From Absidia repens (taxonomy: Eukaryota > Mucoromycota > Mucoromycetes > Mucorales > Cunninghamellaceae): a DNA stretch of 64,000 nucleotides. This document shows positions 13,861 through 24,935 of the stretch, piece after piece (positions within the stretch are counted from its first letter, which is position 1; each line of letters starts with the position of its first letter). Where the stretch lies: positions 116,512 through 180,511 of the forward strand of contig MCGE01000052.1 in the NCBI GenBank assembly GCA_002105175.1. Reading direction: 5' to 3'. The notes under the pieces are model-generated. The model was not told the origin of the DNA. It was given only the letters and a program-made list of their open reading frames with translations, and made no database searches. Both the position numbers and the translations under genes were made by a program.

Positions 13861-15370
13861 TAATATGTAGAATAGTCTACCGCAATAGAATGATTATGTA
13901 AAATAGTCTATCACAGTAGAATAGCTTTGCCATCTATTGTTCATTGCAAAATAAAAAACCTTTATTGAATCATGATAGTCAATACGATACTAAAAGGAAA
14001 TAAAATGTAAATAGAGACCGCTAATAATAGTTGAAAGGGGTGCTAGTCTAGAAGAATGGTGTTAGAAGAAGGAATGATGTACTAAAAAAAAAAAGGGATC
14101 TCTAAAGGGGATCTCCAAACTTCTAATGAAGTTTAAACATACATCATTGAAGCAAATACACATTTTTTCCGACCAAGACATGTTGTTTCTCAATCAAAGA
14201 CAAGTTTCATTGATGCAAAGTCCACGTTTTATTGAAGCAGACATGTTTTATTGAAGAAATGAGACATACTAAGTTAATCACTACAACCCCCAAAATCCTA
14301 GAATCAAAATGAAAGGGTTTCCCCATGCATCTTGTAATCCCTTTTCTGAAACCCTTCTAAACTAGTCCTAACAGAAAGCCAAGGCCGCCAGGTCCACAAC
14401 GAGCCAAAAACAGTGAAGAAAAAATAATTTTTCGTTAAAAAAAAAGGAAAGAAAGAGAAATGAGAGAAAGAAAATGGGAGATGCCGCTTGAAAATAATTC
14501 AGGCGGAGCGGGCTTTGATTTCCAATCCTGTCACAGAAAAATCTGGAGGGCCGTCAAAAACAAAAACGAAGTCGGGAAAGCCTACAGCCATAATAACAAA
14601 CCCCTATGCTTCAGTATTGCTTACAACGTTATAGCATGTAGAAGCATTTACCGTACTAAATTGGTTTGGAAAATAGATCACCACACTATATGGATAGACT
14701 ACCAAACAAGAATAGTATGTAGAATAGACTACCATAGTATACAGTAATAGCATGTACATTAGTATGCAGATTAGTCTATCACAGTAGAATAGCTTTGTCA
14801 CCCATTGTTCATTGCAAAATAAAAAAAACAAACTTATTGAATCATCATAGTCAAGATCATACCAAAGGAAAGAAAATCTAAGAGCTAGTCTACAAGAAAA
14901 ACGGATCTCAAAAGGGGATCTGCAAACTTCCAATGGCCTTTTAAACACACATCATTGAAGCAAACATAGGGATCTGCAAACTTCTAATGACGTTTAAACA
15001 CACATCATTAAAGCAAAGACAAGTTTTATTGATGCAAAGTCCACGTTTTATTGAAGCAGACATGTTTTATTAAAGAAAAGAGACATACTAAGCTAATCAA
15101 GACATTGCTCAAGACCCTGGAGTCAAAATGAAAGGGTTTCCCCATGCATCTTGCAATCCCTTTTCAGAAACCCTTCTAAACTAGTTCTAACAGAAAGCCA
15201 AGGCCAGCAGGTCCACAACGAGCCCAAAACAGTGAACAGATGTTGGCTCATTCCCGTTGATTTCTATTTTTTTTATTTGTGCCCCTTCCCCTTTTTTTTC
15301 GATAGACAATCCAGGGGCTGGCGGCGGCGGTTGAATTCAAACCCTGCCAAAAAAATCTGGAGATGCATCT
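13861..15370 (+). repeat. Repeat family R1, about one and a half units
   Basis: R1 has recognisable blocks in fixed order: AGTCTACCACAGTAGAATAG-like text, a CATTGTTCATTGCAAAATAA block, GGATCT-rich short repeats, TTTATTGAAGCAAAGACA repeats, a hairpin core (AAGGGTTTC..GAAACCCTT at 14313-14356), and GAAAGCCAAGGCC..ACAACGAGCC. The blocks recur at 14740-15235, so the unit is tandemly reiterated. Other copies lie at 18985-20850 (reverse), 21764-22350, 42187-42693, 43839-44700 and 61166-62475. No protein-coding frame runs through it. Confidence 0.8.
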
Positions 15371-15380
15371 GGAATGGTTG

Positions 15381-16054
15381 TGTAGTAGAAGTCAAAGTCA
15401 AATAAGTGAGACAAAGTCATGTATATTTTTATTTTAGTAAAATGATGGAAGGCTTTTATAATAAAATTGGGGAAGCGGTTGTTGGAATAATAAAATTCTA
15501 CTACTAAGGTATTATTGGATAAGATAGAGACGAGGGAATAAATCATTGGACTGTGATTAGATGATTGAATAATTATTGGTGTACTGACAGATCGGGATTG
15601 AATATGACAATTAGTGCCTGATCTGAGTCTGACATTTGCCATATTTGATAGATTGTGTTGTAGTTTAGGTTTTTTTATAAAATAAAATAGAAGTAGAATA
15701 AAAAATAAAAAAAAATAAAAAAAAATAAGATGAGAATGTTGATAACCTTTATTTGATATAAATCAACCATCTTTTTATAATGATGTGATTATGGTATGAA
15801 ACAGTATAACTACTACTACGGTTTGATATAATAAATGGGGTTCTTTTTCAAAGACATGAAAAAAGTGAAATCAGATCATGACACCCATATATGATCTGAG
15901 CCCTTGCATTGTAGCGCTGTATTTAAATTTATTTTTATTTCATTGTGCATGATTTACATCAATGTCACACTTTATTTTATTTCATTGCTACATTCATATG
16001 CAAAATACAACAGATTGATTTATAATTTAAATATAGAGGATGACAAATACGACA
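15381..16054 (-). mobile_element. Solo LTR of family LA, interrupted by an LB LTR
   Basis: The left part (to 15655) and right part (16013-16054) rejoin to match, in reverse, the LA copy at 46588-46822. The end ..GACAAATACGACA is the reverse of the TGTCGTATTTGTC start. The break is exactly the LB insertion at 15656-16012. The outer left end is uncertain and no outer target duplication was recognised. Confidence 0.65.
15656..16012 (+). mobile_element. Solo LTR, family LB, target duplication GATTG
   Basis: The element begins TGTTGTAGTTTAGG and ends CAAAATACAACA (TGTTG..CAACA ends) and is 357 bp. GATTG occurs directly on both sides (15651-15655 and 16013-16017). Three further copies at 44786, 46823 and 56986 have different 5-bp duplications, so the ends are well fixed. 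No internal retrotransposon region is attached. Confidence 0.88.
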
Positions 16055-16129
16055 ATTGTATATGTTTTATCGCTTTTATTTTTATTTTCATAGTCGCCTG
16101 GATACATGGTGAAATAAACGCAAAAGACA

Positions 16130-16405
16130 AATAAGTGATACAATTGGTTACTCTTTTTATTTAATATTCAAACATGTCATATTTATATCTTTTTCTATAG
16201 CTAAGTGAGTCATAGTGAAATGGTTACAATTTGAGATAATCTGAAGTGATGTTGGGGAAGTAATTTAGCGGGTGATGAAGTATGAATAAAATAAGGTATA
16301 GGGTAGTACCTGTCAAAATGTCAAAGTGAAAGAAATGCGGAGCGGGGTATAAATAAATAAATATGTGGAAGATGGGAAATAGGTTTGGGTATCACAAATA
16401 CAACA
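16130..16405 (+). mobile_element. LTR-like repeat, family LC
   Basis: The segment from AAGTGATACAATTGGTTACTC to TATCACAAATACAACA is nearly identical to 35318-35594, and its first part recurs reversed at 48005-48070. It ends in ACAACA like the LB family. A target duplication was not found, so the left end is approximate. Confidence 0.6.
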
Positions 16406-16533
16406 CCTCCTTCTTTCCCACGTAGTATGAGTTATAGATTTCCATATTTGTATATCAATATATTTCGCTATACCTCAATTGAATAAACAAACTGACTGCT
16501 TTAATATATACAGTACTACAATGTGGTTGTGTG

Positions 16534-16869
16534 TGTGGTGTTTATTAGGTGTTGGAAGTAAAAAGTGAAAATAAAAAAAATAATGAATGTGGGCGCTCCC
16601 ACATTTGACACATAAAATCTATTTTTATTTTTGTACCTGAACGGTATTTCAATTTCACAACACTGATAGCTAGTATTTAGATTTTTTTTATTGGTACTGA
16701 AATTAGATTTGTAGAATCTAATTACTGGACTATGATTTTTTTTATTCTCAGTTTTTACTTTTTTTTTTTAAAGAGCAAGGTTTTTTTACCCACTGGGTTT
16801 TTCCGGCTTCTTCCTCATTATTATATTTTTATAATAAAGTTACTTTATTTAAGTCTCGTATTCATCACA
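16534..16869 (-). mobile_element. Solo LTR, family LE, target duplication GTGTG
   Basis: Reading on plus, it starts TGTGGTGTTTATTAGG and ends CTCGTATTCATCACA, flanked by GTGTG at 16529-16533 and 16870-16874. The copy at 39978-40312 is in the opposite orientation with target duplication CAAAG. Length 336 bp. Confidence 0.85.
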
Positions 16870-17034
16870 GTGTGTGTTTGATGGTTTTTTTTATGACCTA
16901 CTGTACTGTACAGTAACCTCGCATGGAAAACGCACGCTTTTCAAAGGCCGACTTGAATTATCCAAAACCAGTCCAATAAAAAAGCCACCTGTACGTCTCC
17001 AGGGCAACGCAAATTATTATTCTTTTTGCAAACT

Positions 17035-18366
17035 ATGACTTTAATACCTACCCAAAAGACCCAAGTAGTTGCGTACCATCAAGCTGGTCTGAATAACACA
17101 GAAATTGCGTTAAAGCTCGGAGTTCATCGCACCACGATTACTCGGTGTCGTATTTGTCATCTGTCACTAATCATTTCCCACACTATCACACTTGTCATTC
17201 CTATACAGGTATAAAACACAGCCTCGAGTATCCACTACTTAGGCATATATACTTATATCTACAGATAACCAACTTTCCATAGCCTCAAATTACCATTCTT
17301 CGACCATATCCACAGCCACAACTAGCACAGCCTTCTTTTCCCCATTTTATTATAAAAACCCTTCCTCATTTTATTCAATAAAAACCATATCTGTTATATC
17401 ACTTATTTTTATAACGTCTTCTTATTATTTCTATCAAATATTACACTCGGACAATAACGAGATTTAAACAAACAGGCAGCTACGAACGAAAGAAGGGTTC
17501 TGGGGGCAAAAAAAAGCTTACTCCACGAAACGCTCGGTACCTGAAGAAGCTTGTGCACAAAAACCGACGAGGAAACCTTAGTGACTTTTAAGAAGCTAAT
17601 AGTAGTCAATGTCCATGAGTCAACATTACGTAGGTATCTGCGCTCCATGGGCATATTCTGCAGAGTGGCAAGAAAAAAACCCTTCCTTAACGACAAGCAT
17701 ATTGCCGCAAGGTTGAAGTTTGCCAAAGAGCACAAGGACTGGACGAAAGAACAATGGAGGAAGGTGCTGTGGACAGATGAAGCAAGCTTCGAAAGAGGTA
17801 AAGCATACCGTCGTCCTCACTGCTATAGAACTGTCGCGGAAAAATACCATATTACCTGCCTTGCTCCTATATTTAGAAGTAACAGGATCTCGGTGATGGT
17901 TTGGGGCGGTATTATGTATGGAAAGAAGACTCAATTGGGAGTTTTCAAGCGAAAGACGGCAGATGGTAAAAAATGTCGGATTAATGCCAAGGCGTACGTA
18001 GATCAGATCTACGAAGGACCCCTGGAACGTTTTTGGACCGAAAACAACGACATGATTTTGATGGAAGATGGAGCACCAATTCATCGAAGTCTTGCTCCTA
18101 GACGATGGCTCGAAAACAAGGGGATTTCGAAAATGGTTTGGCCAGCTATGTCTCCAGATTTGAATCCGATCGAAAACCTTTGGTACAAGATGAAAGTCAA
18201 AGTGCACAAGCACTCATCGCCATATATGAGCATTGACCAATATGAAAATGCCATAATTAATTGTTGGAACTCAATCACTCCAGAAAAGTTCAATAGTCTC
18301 ATCGATTCCATGCCTGAAAGGATTAAGGCTGTCATCGATGCAAAAGGAATGAGTACCCGTTGGTAG
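17035..18366 (+). pseudogene. Tc1-type transposase, DD34E, interrupted and frameshifted
   Basis: The N-terminal helix-turn-helix reads TQKTQVVAYHQAGLNNTEIA and LGVHRTTITR, then stops at the inserted LTR; beyond 17450 the same frame resumes with TITRFKQTGSYERKKGSGG. A shift near 17590 is needed to enter the long frame 17551-18366. That frame holds the catalytic acids: D in LWTDEASF, D in LMEDGAPIH and E in SPDLNPIENLW, with 34 residues between the last two (DD34E, typical of Tc1). The catalytic domain is complete to its C-terminus (MSTRW). The gene cannot make a full product as it stands, but its decay is limited, so the insertion is fairly recent. Confidence 0.88.
17146..17445 (+). mobile_element. 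Solo LTR, family L1, inside the Tc1 transposase
   Basis: The element starts TGTCGTATTTGTCATCTG and ends AAATATTACA, and is 300 bp. CTCGG flanks both sides (17141-17145, 17446-17450). It holds a TATAAAA near 17350 and AATAAA near 17377, as expected of an LTR promoter and polyadenylation region. A second full copy lies at 62632-62928. Confidence 0.9.
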
Positions 18367-18709
18367 ACGTTCTTTTTTTTTTTTAATCACAATATGTTTT
18401 TTTTTACGTCAATAAAAAGCTCATGAGCATACCTTTTTGTACATTAAAACAGTTTTTATTATTCTTTTTTATATCTCCAGTAATCAATGATTAAACATAT
18501 ATAAATCAATAAAAAAAATACAAAAAATCATCGGAATTTTAAAAGCGTGCGTTTTCCATGCGAGGTTACTGTACAGTATATCAAATATTACTACATTTGA
18601 AACCTCTCCAGGTGCAATAAACAAAAACTGATCGCTTCAACATTATACTACAGTCTGATAGTCTGTGTTTGATCGCTTTATTATTATTATTATTATTACT
18701 ATTCTTATT

Positions 18710-18900
18710 ATTTTTATTGGTTTGGAAAGCTTATAGCAGGTTTACTACTTTTGGAAGGCTCCGCGGTCGAGAAAATCCAGATTTATTGAATTTTTAGCTG
18801 CGTGGTAGGTACTTTTGGGTATAGGCGTAAGCCTTAGAACATTCTACAATTAATTGTCTCAGAGATGGATGGTTGGTTTGGCGGGAAAAAAATGATTGCA
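18710..18900 (-). repeat. Inverted copy of the 13680-13860 repeat
   Basis: Read in reverse it gives CCGCCAAACCA.., ACAATTAATTGTAGAATGTT, GCTAAAAATTCAATAAATCT and CCAAAAGTAGTAA in the same order as 13680-13860. Confidence 0.7.
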
Positions 18901-18984
18901 TAATATTTCTAAAGATGCATGGGAAATTTGAAGTTGAATGGTTTCGTAGTTCGTTTTATATAAAGCGAAGAAAAAAATGTTGGA

Positions 18985-20850
18985 CGTTAATTCGATTTTG
19001 CAGGCTGTAAAGCCTGCCAGCTATCTGAGGAGCTCCAGATGGGTTGACGTACCTGCCGATTTTTGACGGGGTTTAAATACAACCCCCACCGCCGGCAGCC
19101 TGGATTGTTTATCGAGAAAAAAAATGGGAGGGCACATCCAAAAAAATAGAAATCAAGGGGAATCAGCCAACATCTCTTCACTTTTTTGGGCGCATTGTGG
19201 ACCTGGTGGTCTTGGCTTTCTGTTAGAACTAGTTTAGAAGGATTTTAGAAAAGGGATTACAAGTTGCATGGGGAACCCCTTTCATTTTGATTCTAGGATC
19301 TTGGGGAAATGTCTTGATTAGCTTAGTATGTCACTTTTCTTCAATAAAGCATATCTCTGCTTCAATAAAATTTGTCTTTGCTTGAAAAAAAAGTGTATTT
19401 GTCTCAATGATGTGCGTTTAAGCTTCATTAGAAGTTTGCAGATTTCTATGTTTGCTTCAATGATGTGTGTTTAAAAGGTCATTAGAAGTTGTAGATCCCC
19501 TTTTGAGATCCATTTTTCTTGTAGACTAGCACTTAGATTTTCTTTCCTTTAGTATATTCTTGACTATGATTATTGAATAAAAGTTTTATTTTTATTTTGC
19601 AATGAACAATGGGTGACAAAGCTATTCTACTGTGGTAGACTAATCTACATACTAATGTACATACTATTATACTGTGGTAGTCTGTTCTACATACTATTCT
19701 TGTTTTGGTACTCTATCCCTATAATGTGGTGATCTATTTTCCAAACCAATTTGGTACGGTAAATGCCTCTACAGAATATAATATTGTAAGCAATACTGAA
19801 GCATAAGGCTTGTTATTATAGCTGTAGGTTTTCCGTCTTTGTTTTTGTTTGTTGACGGGCCTCCATATTTTTTGTGACAGAATTGAAAATCAAAGCCCGC
19901 TCCGCCTGAATTATTTTTCAAGCGGCATTCCCCATTTTCTCTCTTTCTCTTTCTTTCCTTTTTTTTTTTAACGAAAAAATATTTTTTCTTCACTGTTTTT
20001 GGCTCGTTGTGGACCTGGCGGCCTTGGCTTTCTGTTAGAACTAGTTTAGAAGGGTTTTAGAAAAGGGATTACAAGATGCATGGGGAATCCCTTTTATTTT
20101 GAGTCTAGAATCTTGGGGAAATGTTTTGATTAGCTTAGTACATGTATGTCTATTTTTTCAATAAAGCATATCCCTGCTTCAATAAACCTTGTCTTTGTTT
20201 GAAAAAATGTGTATTTGCTTCAATGATGTGCGTTTAAGCTTCATTAGAAGTTTGACGATCCCTTTTATACAGATCCCTTTTAGAAATCCCATTTTTATTG
20301 TACATCTTTCCTTCTTCTACGACATTTATCTAGACTAGCACCTATCTCAACTACTATTAGCGGCCTCTATTTACATCTTCTTTCCTTTTAGTATAGTATT
20401 GACTATTATGATTCAATAAAAGCTTTTTTATTTTGCAATGAACAATGGATGGCAAAGCCATTGTACTGGGGTAGACTAATCTGCATACTAATGAATATAC
20501 TATTATACTGTTCTACATACTATTCTTGTTTGGTAGTGTACCCCTATAGTGTGGTGATCTATTTTCCAAACCAATTTCGTACGGAAGATGCCTCTACATG
20601 CTATAATGTTGTAAGCAATACTGAAGCATAGAGGCTTGTTATTATGGCTGTAGGTTTTCCCTCCTTTGGCTTTGTTTGTTGACGGAACTCCCGGTTTTTT
20701 GTAACGGGATTGAAAATCGAAGCCCGCTCCTCTTGAATTGTTTTCTCTCGCCTTTTTGCTTCGTTCCTCATCACAACAATCCTCATCATTCAACTTAGGA
20801 TCTGTAGAATAGTATACATTAGAATACCTCATTCTTCATTCATGAATAAA
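18985..20850 (-). repeat. Repeat family R1, reverse orientation, about two units
   Basis: The R1 blocks occur in reverse: GGCCTTGGCTTTCTGTTAG near 20020, the hairpin core near 19250 and 20070, TTTATTTTGCAATGAACAAT near 19590 and 20430, and GGTAGACTAATCT near 19635 and 20470. The ORFs inside (for example 20449-20832) are repeat sequence and not genes. Confidence 0.8.
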
Positions 20851-21013
20851 CCTTTTTTATTGAAACCTCGCTAAACTTAAGTCACTAAACTAAAGGGAGG
20901 GGAATGAAGGGATCTCGGGAGCAGTCGAGGGATCTTGAGGGATGTCGTGAAAAAAAGAGAGAGATAGTTCCTTTTCCAAAAAATACCTGCCACACAACCC
21001 CGCCCAGAAATAA

Positions 21014-21740
21014 TACCCCCACATCCCCCCAAAAAAGACCTCCCCCATACACCCCCAATATAATGTCTCCCCCATACACCCCCAAAAAAGACCTCCCCCA
21101 TACACCCCCAAAATAATGTCTCCCCCCATACACCCCCAAAATAATGTCTCCCCCCATACACCCCCAAAAGACCTCCCCCCATACACCCCCCAATAAAGAT
21201 CTCCCCCATACACCCCCCAATAAAGATCTCCCCATACACCCCCAAAATAATGTCTCCCCCCATACACCCCCAAAAAGACCTCCCCCATACACCCCAAAAG
21301 ACCTCCCCCCATACACCCCAAAATAATGCCTCCCCCCACATCCCCCAAAAAAGACCCCTCCCCATACACCCCCAAAATAATGCCTCCCCCCATACACCCC
21401 AAAAAAGACCTCCCCCCACATCCCCCAAAATAATGTCTCCCCCATACACCCCCAAGAAAAGACCTCCCCCCATACACCCCCAATAAAGATCTCCCCCCAT
21501 ACACCCCCAAAAAAGACCTCCCCCATACACCCCCAAGAAAAGACCTCCCCCATACACCCCCCAATAAAGATCTCCCCCCACATCCCCCCAATAAAGATCT
21601 CCCCCCATACACCCCAAGAAAAGACCTCCCCCATACACCCCCCAATAAAGATCTCCCCCCATACACCCCAAAAGACCTCCCCCATATACCCCCAAAATAA
21701 TGTCCCCCCACATCCCCAAAAAAGACCCCCCACTACCCCC
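21014..21740 (+). repeat. C-rich minisatellite, about 27-bp unit
   Basis: About 25-30 units of the type CATACACCCCCAAAAAAGAC followed by CTCCCCC alternate with variants containing AATAATGTCTCC or AATAAAGATCTCC. The minus strand carries regularly spaced G5 runs. All three minus frames are open over more than 800 bases because the unit contains no stop and its length varies, so the predicted 270-285-aa Gly/Trp/Tyr-rich ORFs are a product of the repeat. No function is known. Confidence 0.85.
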
Positions 21741-21763
21741 ATAACCCTCTAAAAAATACCGCC

Positions 21764-22350
21764 CAAAAAAGTCTGGTTTATTTGAGCCAAAACCAAAATC
21801 AGTAGGTTTAACTAACGAAAAGGCCTGAAGAAGGAATGGTGTATAAAAAAGGGATCTCTACGATGGATCTGTAAGAGGGATTCCTAAGGGGGATTTCTAA
21901 GAGGGATTTCTAAGAGGGATTTCTAAGAGGGATTTCTATGAGGGATCACTACGATAGAACACCAAGAGGGATCTGCAAACTTTTAATGACCTTGAAACAC
22001 ACATCGCTGAACCAAAGACATGTTTTATTGGAGCAAAGACAAATTTTATTGAAGAAAAGAGACAAACTAAGCTAATCACGACAACCCCAAAATCCTAGAA
22101 TCAAATTGAAAGGGTTTCCCCATGCCTCTTGTAATCGCTAATCTCAAATCCCTTCTAAACTAGTCCTAACAGATAGCTAAAGCCACCACCTCCACAACGA
22201 GCCAAAAACAGTGGAAGAAAAAATGATTTTTTAAAAAAAAATGAAAGAAACAGAAAGAGAGAAAGAAAATGAGAGATGCCGCTTCAATAATAATTCCGGC
22301 TAAGCGGGCTTTGATTTTCAATCCCGTCACGAAAAATCTGGAGGGCTGTC
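21764..22350 (+). repeat. Repeat family R1, with GGATCT short repeats
   Basis: It begins AAAAGTCTGGTTTATTTGAG, shared with 42187 and 59350, continues with a GGGATTTCTAAGA 15-mer array (21860-21960), then the R1 TTTATTG..GACA repeats, a diverged hairpin core near 22110, and ends in the GCGGGCTTTGATTTTCAATC block. Confidence 0.75.
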
Positions 22351-22379
22351 CATCGTATTCCTGGTTCCTGATTAGCAAT

Positions 22380-22650
22380 ATTTACATCAAAAGCATCTAT
22401 ACCATCATCATTTGTATATCCGACTTATCTCTTCACTCTATTTTTACCCCTGAATTCCCCACTTATTCTCACACTTGTCATTCAACACATCAGATACCAC
22501 ACAGCCTCAATTATCCGTAGTCTCAAATACACCGTTATCATGCTCCCATCCACAGCCACAAATATCTTCATTTTATTATAAAAAGACTTGACATTTTATC
22601 AATTAAATAAAAAAACCATATCAATTGTATCACTTATTTTACTCTTGTCT
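22380..22650 (+). mobile_element. LTR-like repeat, family L4, uninterrupted copy
   Basis: This copy (ACTTATTCTCACACTTGTCA..CATCAGATACCACACAGCC) matches in reverse two separate segments at 55740-55895 and 56552-56690. Here the text is continuous where the other copy holds 651 extra bases. It contains TATAAAA near 22577. Confidence 0.65.
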
Positions 22651-22659
22651 TTTTATTTT

Positions 22660-22770
22660 CACATCCATTTCAGGGATCCCTGCTGTCTTAAAAAAAAGGG
22701 TTCCAGCTGTCTATCAAAATAAGGGGTTTCTGCTATCTTTCAAAAAAAAGATTACTCATCACTGTCGTAC
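22660..22770 (+). repeat. Short A-tract minisatellite
   Basis: Units such as TTCCAGCTGTCTATCAAAAT and TTTCTGCTATCTTTCAAAAA occur in tandem. The same unit forms larger arrays at 24545-24935 (reverse) and 62470-63040. Confidence 0.6.
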
Positions 22771-22786
22771 TGTATTTGTCATCCTC

Positions 22787-23106
22787 TATATTTACATTAT
22801 AAATCAGTCTATCAAATATAGCAAATGTCAGACTCAGATCAGGCACTAACTGTCATATTCAATCATCCATCTATTCCATAATACCAATAATCCATTATCA
22901 TCTACAATCATCTATCATCATACAAATTTATTATTCCAACAACCGCTTCCCCAATTTTATTATAAAAGCCTTCCATGTGTAATACTGTATTTGCTAAGAA
23001 GACGTTATAAAAATAAGTGATATAACAGATATGGTTTTTATTAAATAAAATGACAGTGGGTTTTTATAGTAAAAGTATGGGAAGCGGATGTTGGAATAAT
23101 AAATTT
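22787..23106. mobile_element. Fragments of LA and L1 LTRs
   Basis: 22787-22978 is a forward LA copy (TATTTGTCATCCTCTATATT..). From 22979 a reverse L1 copy starts (GACGTTATAAAAATAAGTGA, then GATATAACAGATATGG), which is itself cut at 23106 where the long-TIR element begins. Confidence 0.6.
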
Positions 23107-24538
23107 GGATTAGGGTCAAGATAGACACTCATGCTTAACTTCAAAGTAGATTTACTATACCAAAAATAGGTCTATTTGAGCCGAAAATAGTATAGATCGA
23201 CTCAGAATGAAACACAGTTTATGATCTGCATAATTTTAAATTGATTCGCCGACATTTTTTGAAAAACTTATATTGCTATTTATGCAATAGTTATCAATAT
23301 TTTCGGCGCTTTTTTTGTGTTCCCCGAGGTTATCTGCATCCCGTTATTGGTTCCTGATAGTTATAGAACATTATGGCAACTTTAACTTAATTTAAAATAT
23401 CAAAGTTTATGTAAAAATATGCTATGAAATTAAAGTTGACATTTTTTACATTTTATTTTATAAAGCTTTCAATTTACATTTGATTTTAATATAACTGTTA
23501 TACATAATGTGGTTTTTGTTGCTCTTTTGAATGGTGGTATTTACAAGTTTGTATCTTTATTCGCTGCAGAGTTATTGCTGAAAATGTGTTTTACTTACCG
23601 AAAATGGTAAGTATGGAAAGCGGTAGGACAGCTTCATGCAAGTTATATTAGCTCATTACGGAGTAAGTTTTAGCGTGGTGCGGTAATTTATGGTGCATAT
23701 AAGCAAAAAAAATATATAAAGAGTGGTATTTTTTTGATTATTTGATCAAAACATGCCTGCCGTACCTCCAACTGTCCAAGTCTCTCATGCCCTTGCCTCT
23801 CCCCATGTTGCCGCCGAATTCCTCTGCCAGAATAACTTGGTACGCACCGCAGAAACTGGTGCAGGATTGTTTTATTGTAGCCATTGCGGTACAATCATGA
23901 AATTTAACAATCGTGATAAGTCCTATTACATTTGGCAGTGTCCCTACTTCTCCTGTAGTGCGCACAAGACTAAGGCCATTAGTATCACTGATGCAGCATA
24001 TTTGTTTTAAGTCTCATATAGACGTTTTCAATACTTACCATTTTCGGAAAGTTGAACACATTTTCAGCAATTACTTTGCAGCAAATAAAGATACAAGCTC
24101 GTAAATACCACCATTCAAAAGAGCAACAAAAATCACATTGTGTATTACAGTTATATTAAAATCAAATGTAAATTGAAAGCTTTATAAAATAAAATGTAAA
24201 AAATGCCAACTACAATTTCATGGTATATTTTTACACAAACTTTGATATTTTAAATTAAGTTAAAGTTGTCATAATGTTCTATAACTATCAGGAACCAATA
24301 ACAGGACGCATATAACATCGGGGAACACAAAAAAATCGCCGAAAATATTGATAACTATTGCATAAATAGTAATATAAGTTTTTCAAAAAATGTCGGCGAA
24401 TCAATTTAAAATTATGCAGATCATAAACTGTGTTTCATTCTGAGTCGATCTATACTATTTTCGGCTCAAATAGACCTATTTTTGGTATAGTAAATTAACT
24501 TTGAAGTTAAGCATGAGTGTCTATCTTGACCTTCAACC
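23107..24538 (+). mobile_element. Long-TIR element with a single small zinc-ribbon ORF
   Basis: The arms 23107-23620 and 24030-24538 are inverted copies of each other for about 500 bp with few differences (for example ATAGACACTCATGCTTAACT at the left and its reverse at 24511-24530). The ends read GGATTAGGGTCAAGATAG and, reversed from the right, GGTTGAAGGTCAAGATAG. Between the arms lies only the 85-codon ORF. A related element without an ORF is at 37962-38608. I did not find an 8-9-bp target duplication, so the outermost base is uncertain. Confidence 0.8.
23753..24010 (+). CDS. 85-aa zinc-ribbon protein inside the long-TIR element
   Basis: The ORF starts MPAVPPTVQVSHALASPHVA and has four Cys in two pairs: CSHCGTIMKF and QCPYFSCSAHKTKAISI. 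The pattern (leader xFLCQNNLV, C-x2-C, basic linker, WQC-x4-C, KxxSI, short aromatic end) resembles the zinc ribbon preceding the DDE domain in IS1595/Merlin-type transposases. Here the protein ends immediately after the ribbon (AAYLF then stop), where such transposases continue for about 200 residues. It is either a truncated transposase remnant or a small stand-alone DNA-binding protein of the element. The ORF has no stop or frameshift despite its position between repeats. The family link is by pattern only. Confidence 0.55.
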   Translation: MPAVPPTVQVSHALASPHVAAEFLCQNNLVRTAETGAGLFYCSHCGTIMKFNNRDKSYYIWQCPYFSCSAHKTKAISITDAAYLF

Positions 24539-24544
24539 ATCCTT

Positions 24545-24935
24545 TTTTTTGACAGACAGCTGGAGCCCCCTTTTTTTGATCTCCCTCTACTTTTTTTTTT
24601 TTTTTTTTACGGAATGCCTTCTTCAGATCTCCAAGGGTTCAGGCGATCGTTTTAGTTTAGGGATCAGAAGTGCAGTAATGTTTCAATAAAAAGAAAAGTT
24701 TATTCATGAATGAGGATTGAGGGTACCTTTTTTTTTGACGGGGGAGGTGGTTTTTTTACGTCAGCAGGAACCTTTTTTGTCGATAGACCACAGGAACCTT
24801 TTTTTTAAGACAGCTGGAAACCTTTTTTTTAAGACAGCTGGAAATCTTTTTTTTTTTTTTTTGAAGGATAGCAGGAACCTTTTTTTTTTTTTTTGATAGA
24901 CCACAGGAGCCCTTTTTTTTTTTGAAAGATAGCAG
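24545..24935 (-). repeat. Poly-T minisatellite with AGCAGGAACC cores
   Basis: Units of roughly 30-40 bases combine a core such as ACAGCAGGAACC or ACAGCTGGAAACC with 8-18 T. The same unit forms an array at 62470-63040 in the opposite orientation. Confidence 0.75.

Larger units (their letters stand above)
16906..18576 (+). mobile_element. Tc1/mariner DNA transposon, broken by a solo LTR
   Basis: A perfect 36-bp terminal inverted repeat is present: the left end starts CTGTACAGTAACCTCGCATG and the right end is its reverse complement. TA dinucleotides flank it (16904-16905 and 18577-18578). Because the end is itself palindromic, the inner boundary 16911-18571 with TA at 16909-16910 and 18572-18573 is equally possible. 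The element carries one transposase gene and has been split by a 300-bp LTR at 17146-17445. Confidence 0.92.

Noticed and set aside
20877..21742. Three overlapping minus-strand ORFs of 273-285 codons rich in Gly, Trp and Tyr
   Set aside because: They are three frames of one minisatellite whose unit lacks stop codons in any frame; no frame is favoured and none is unique sequence.
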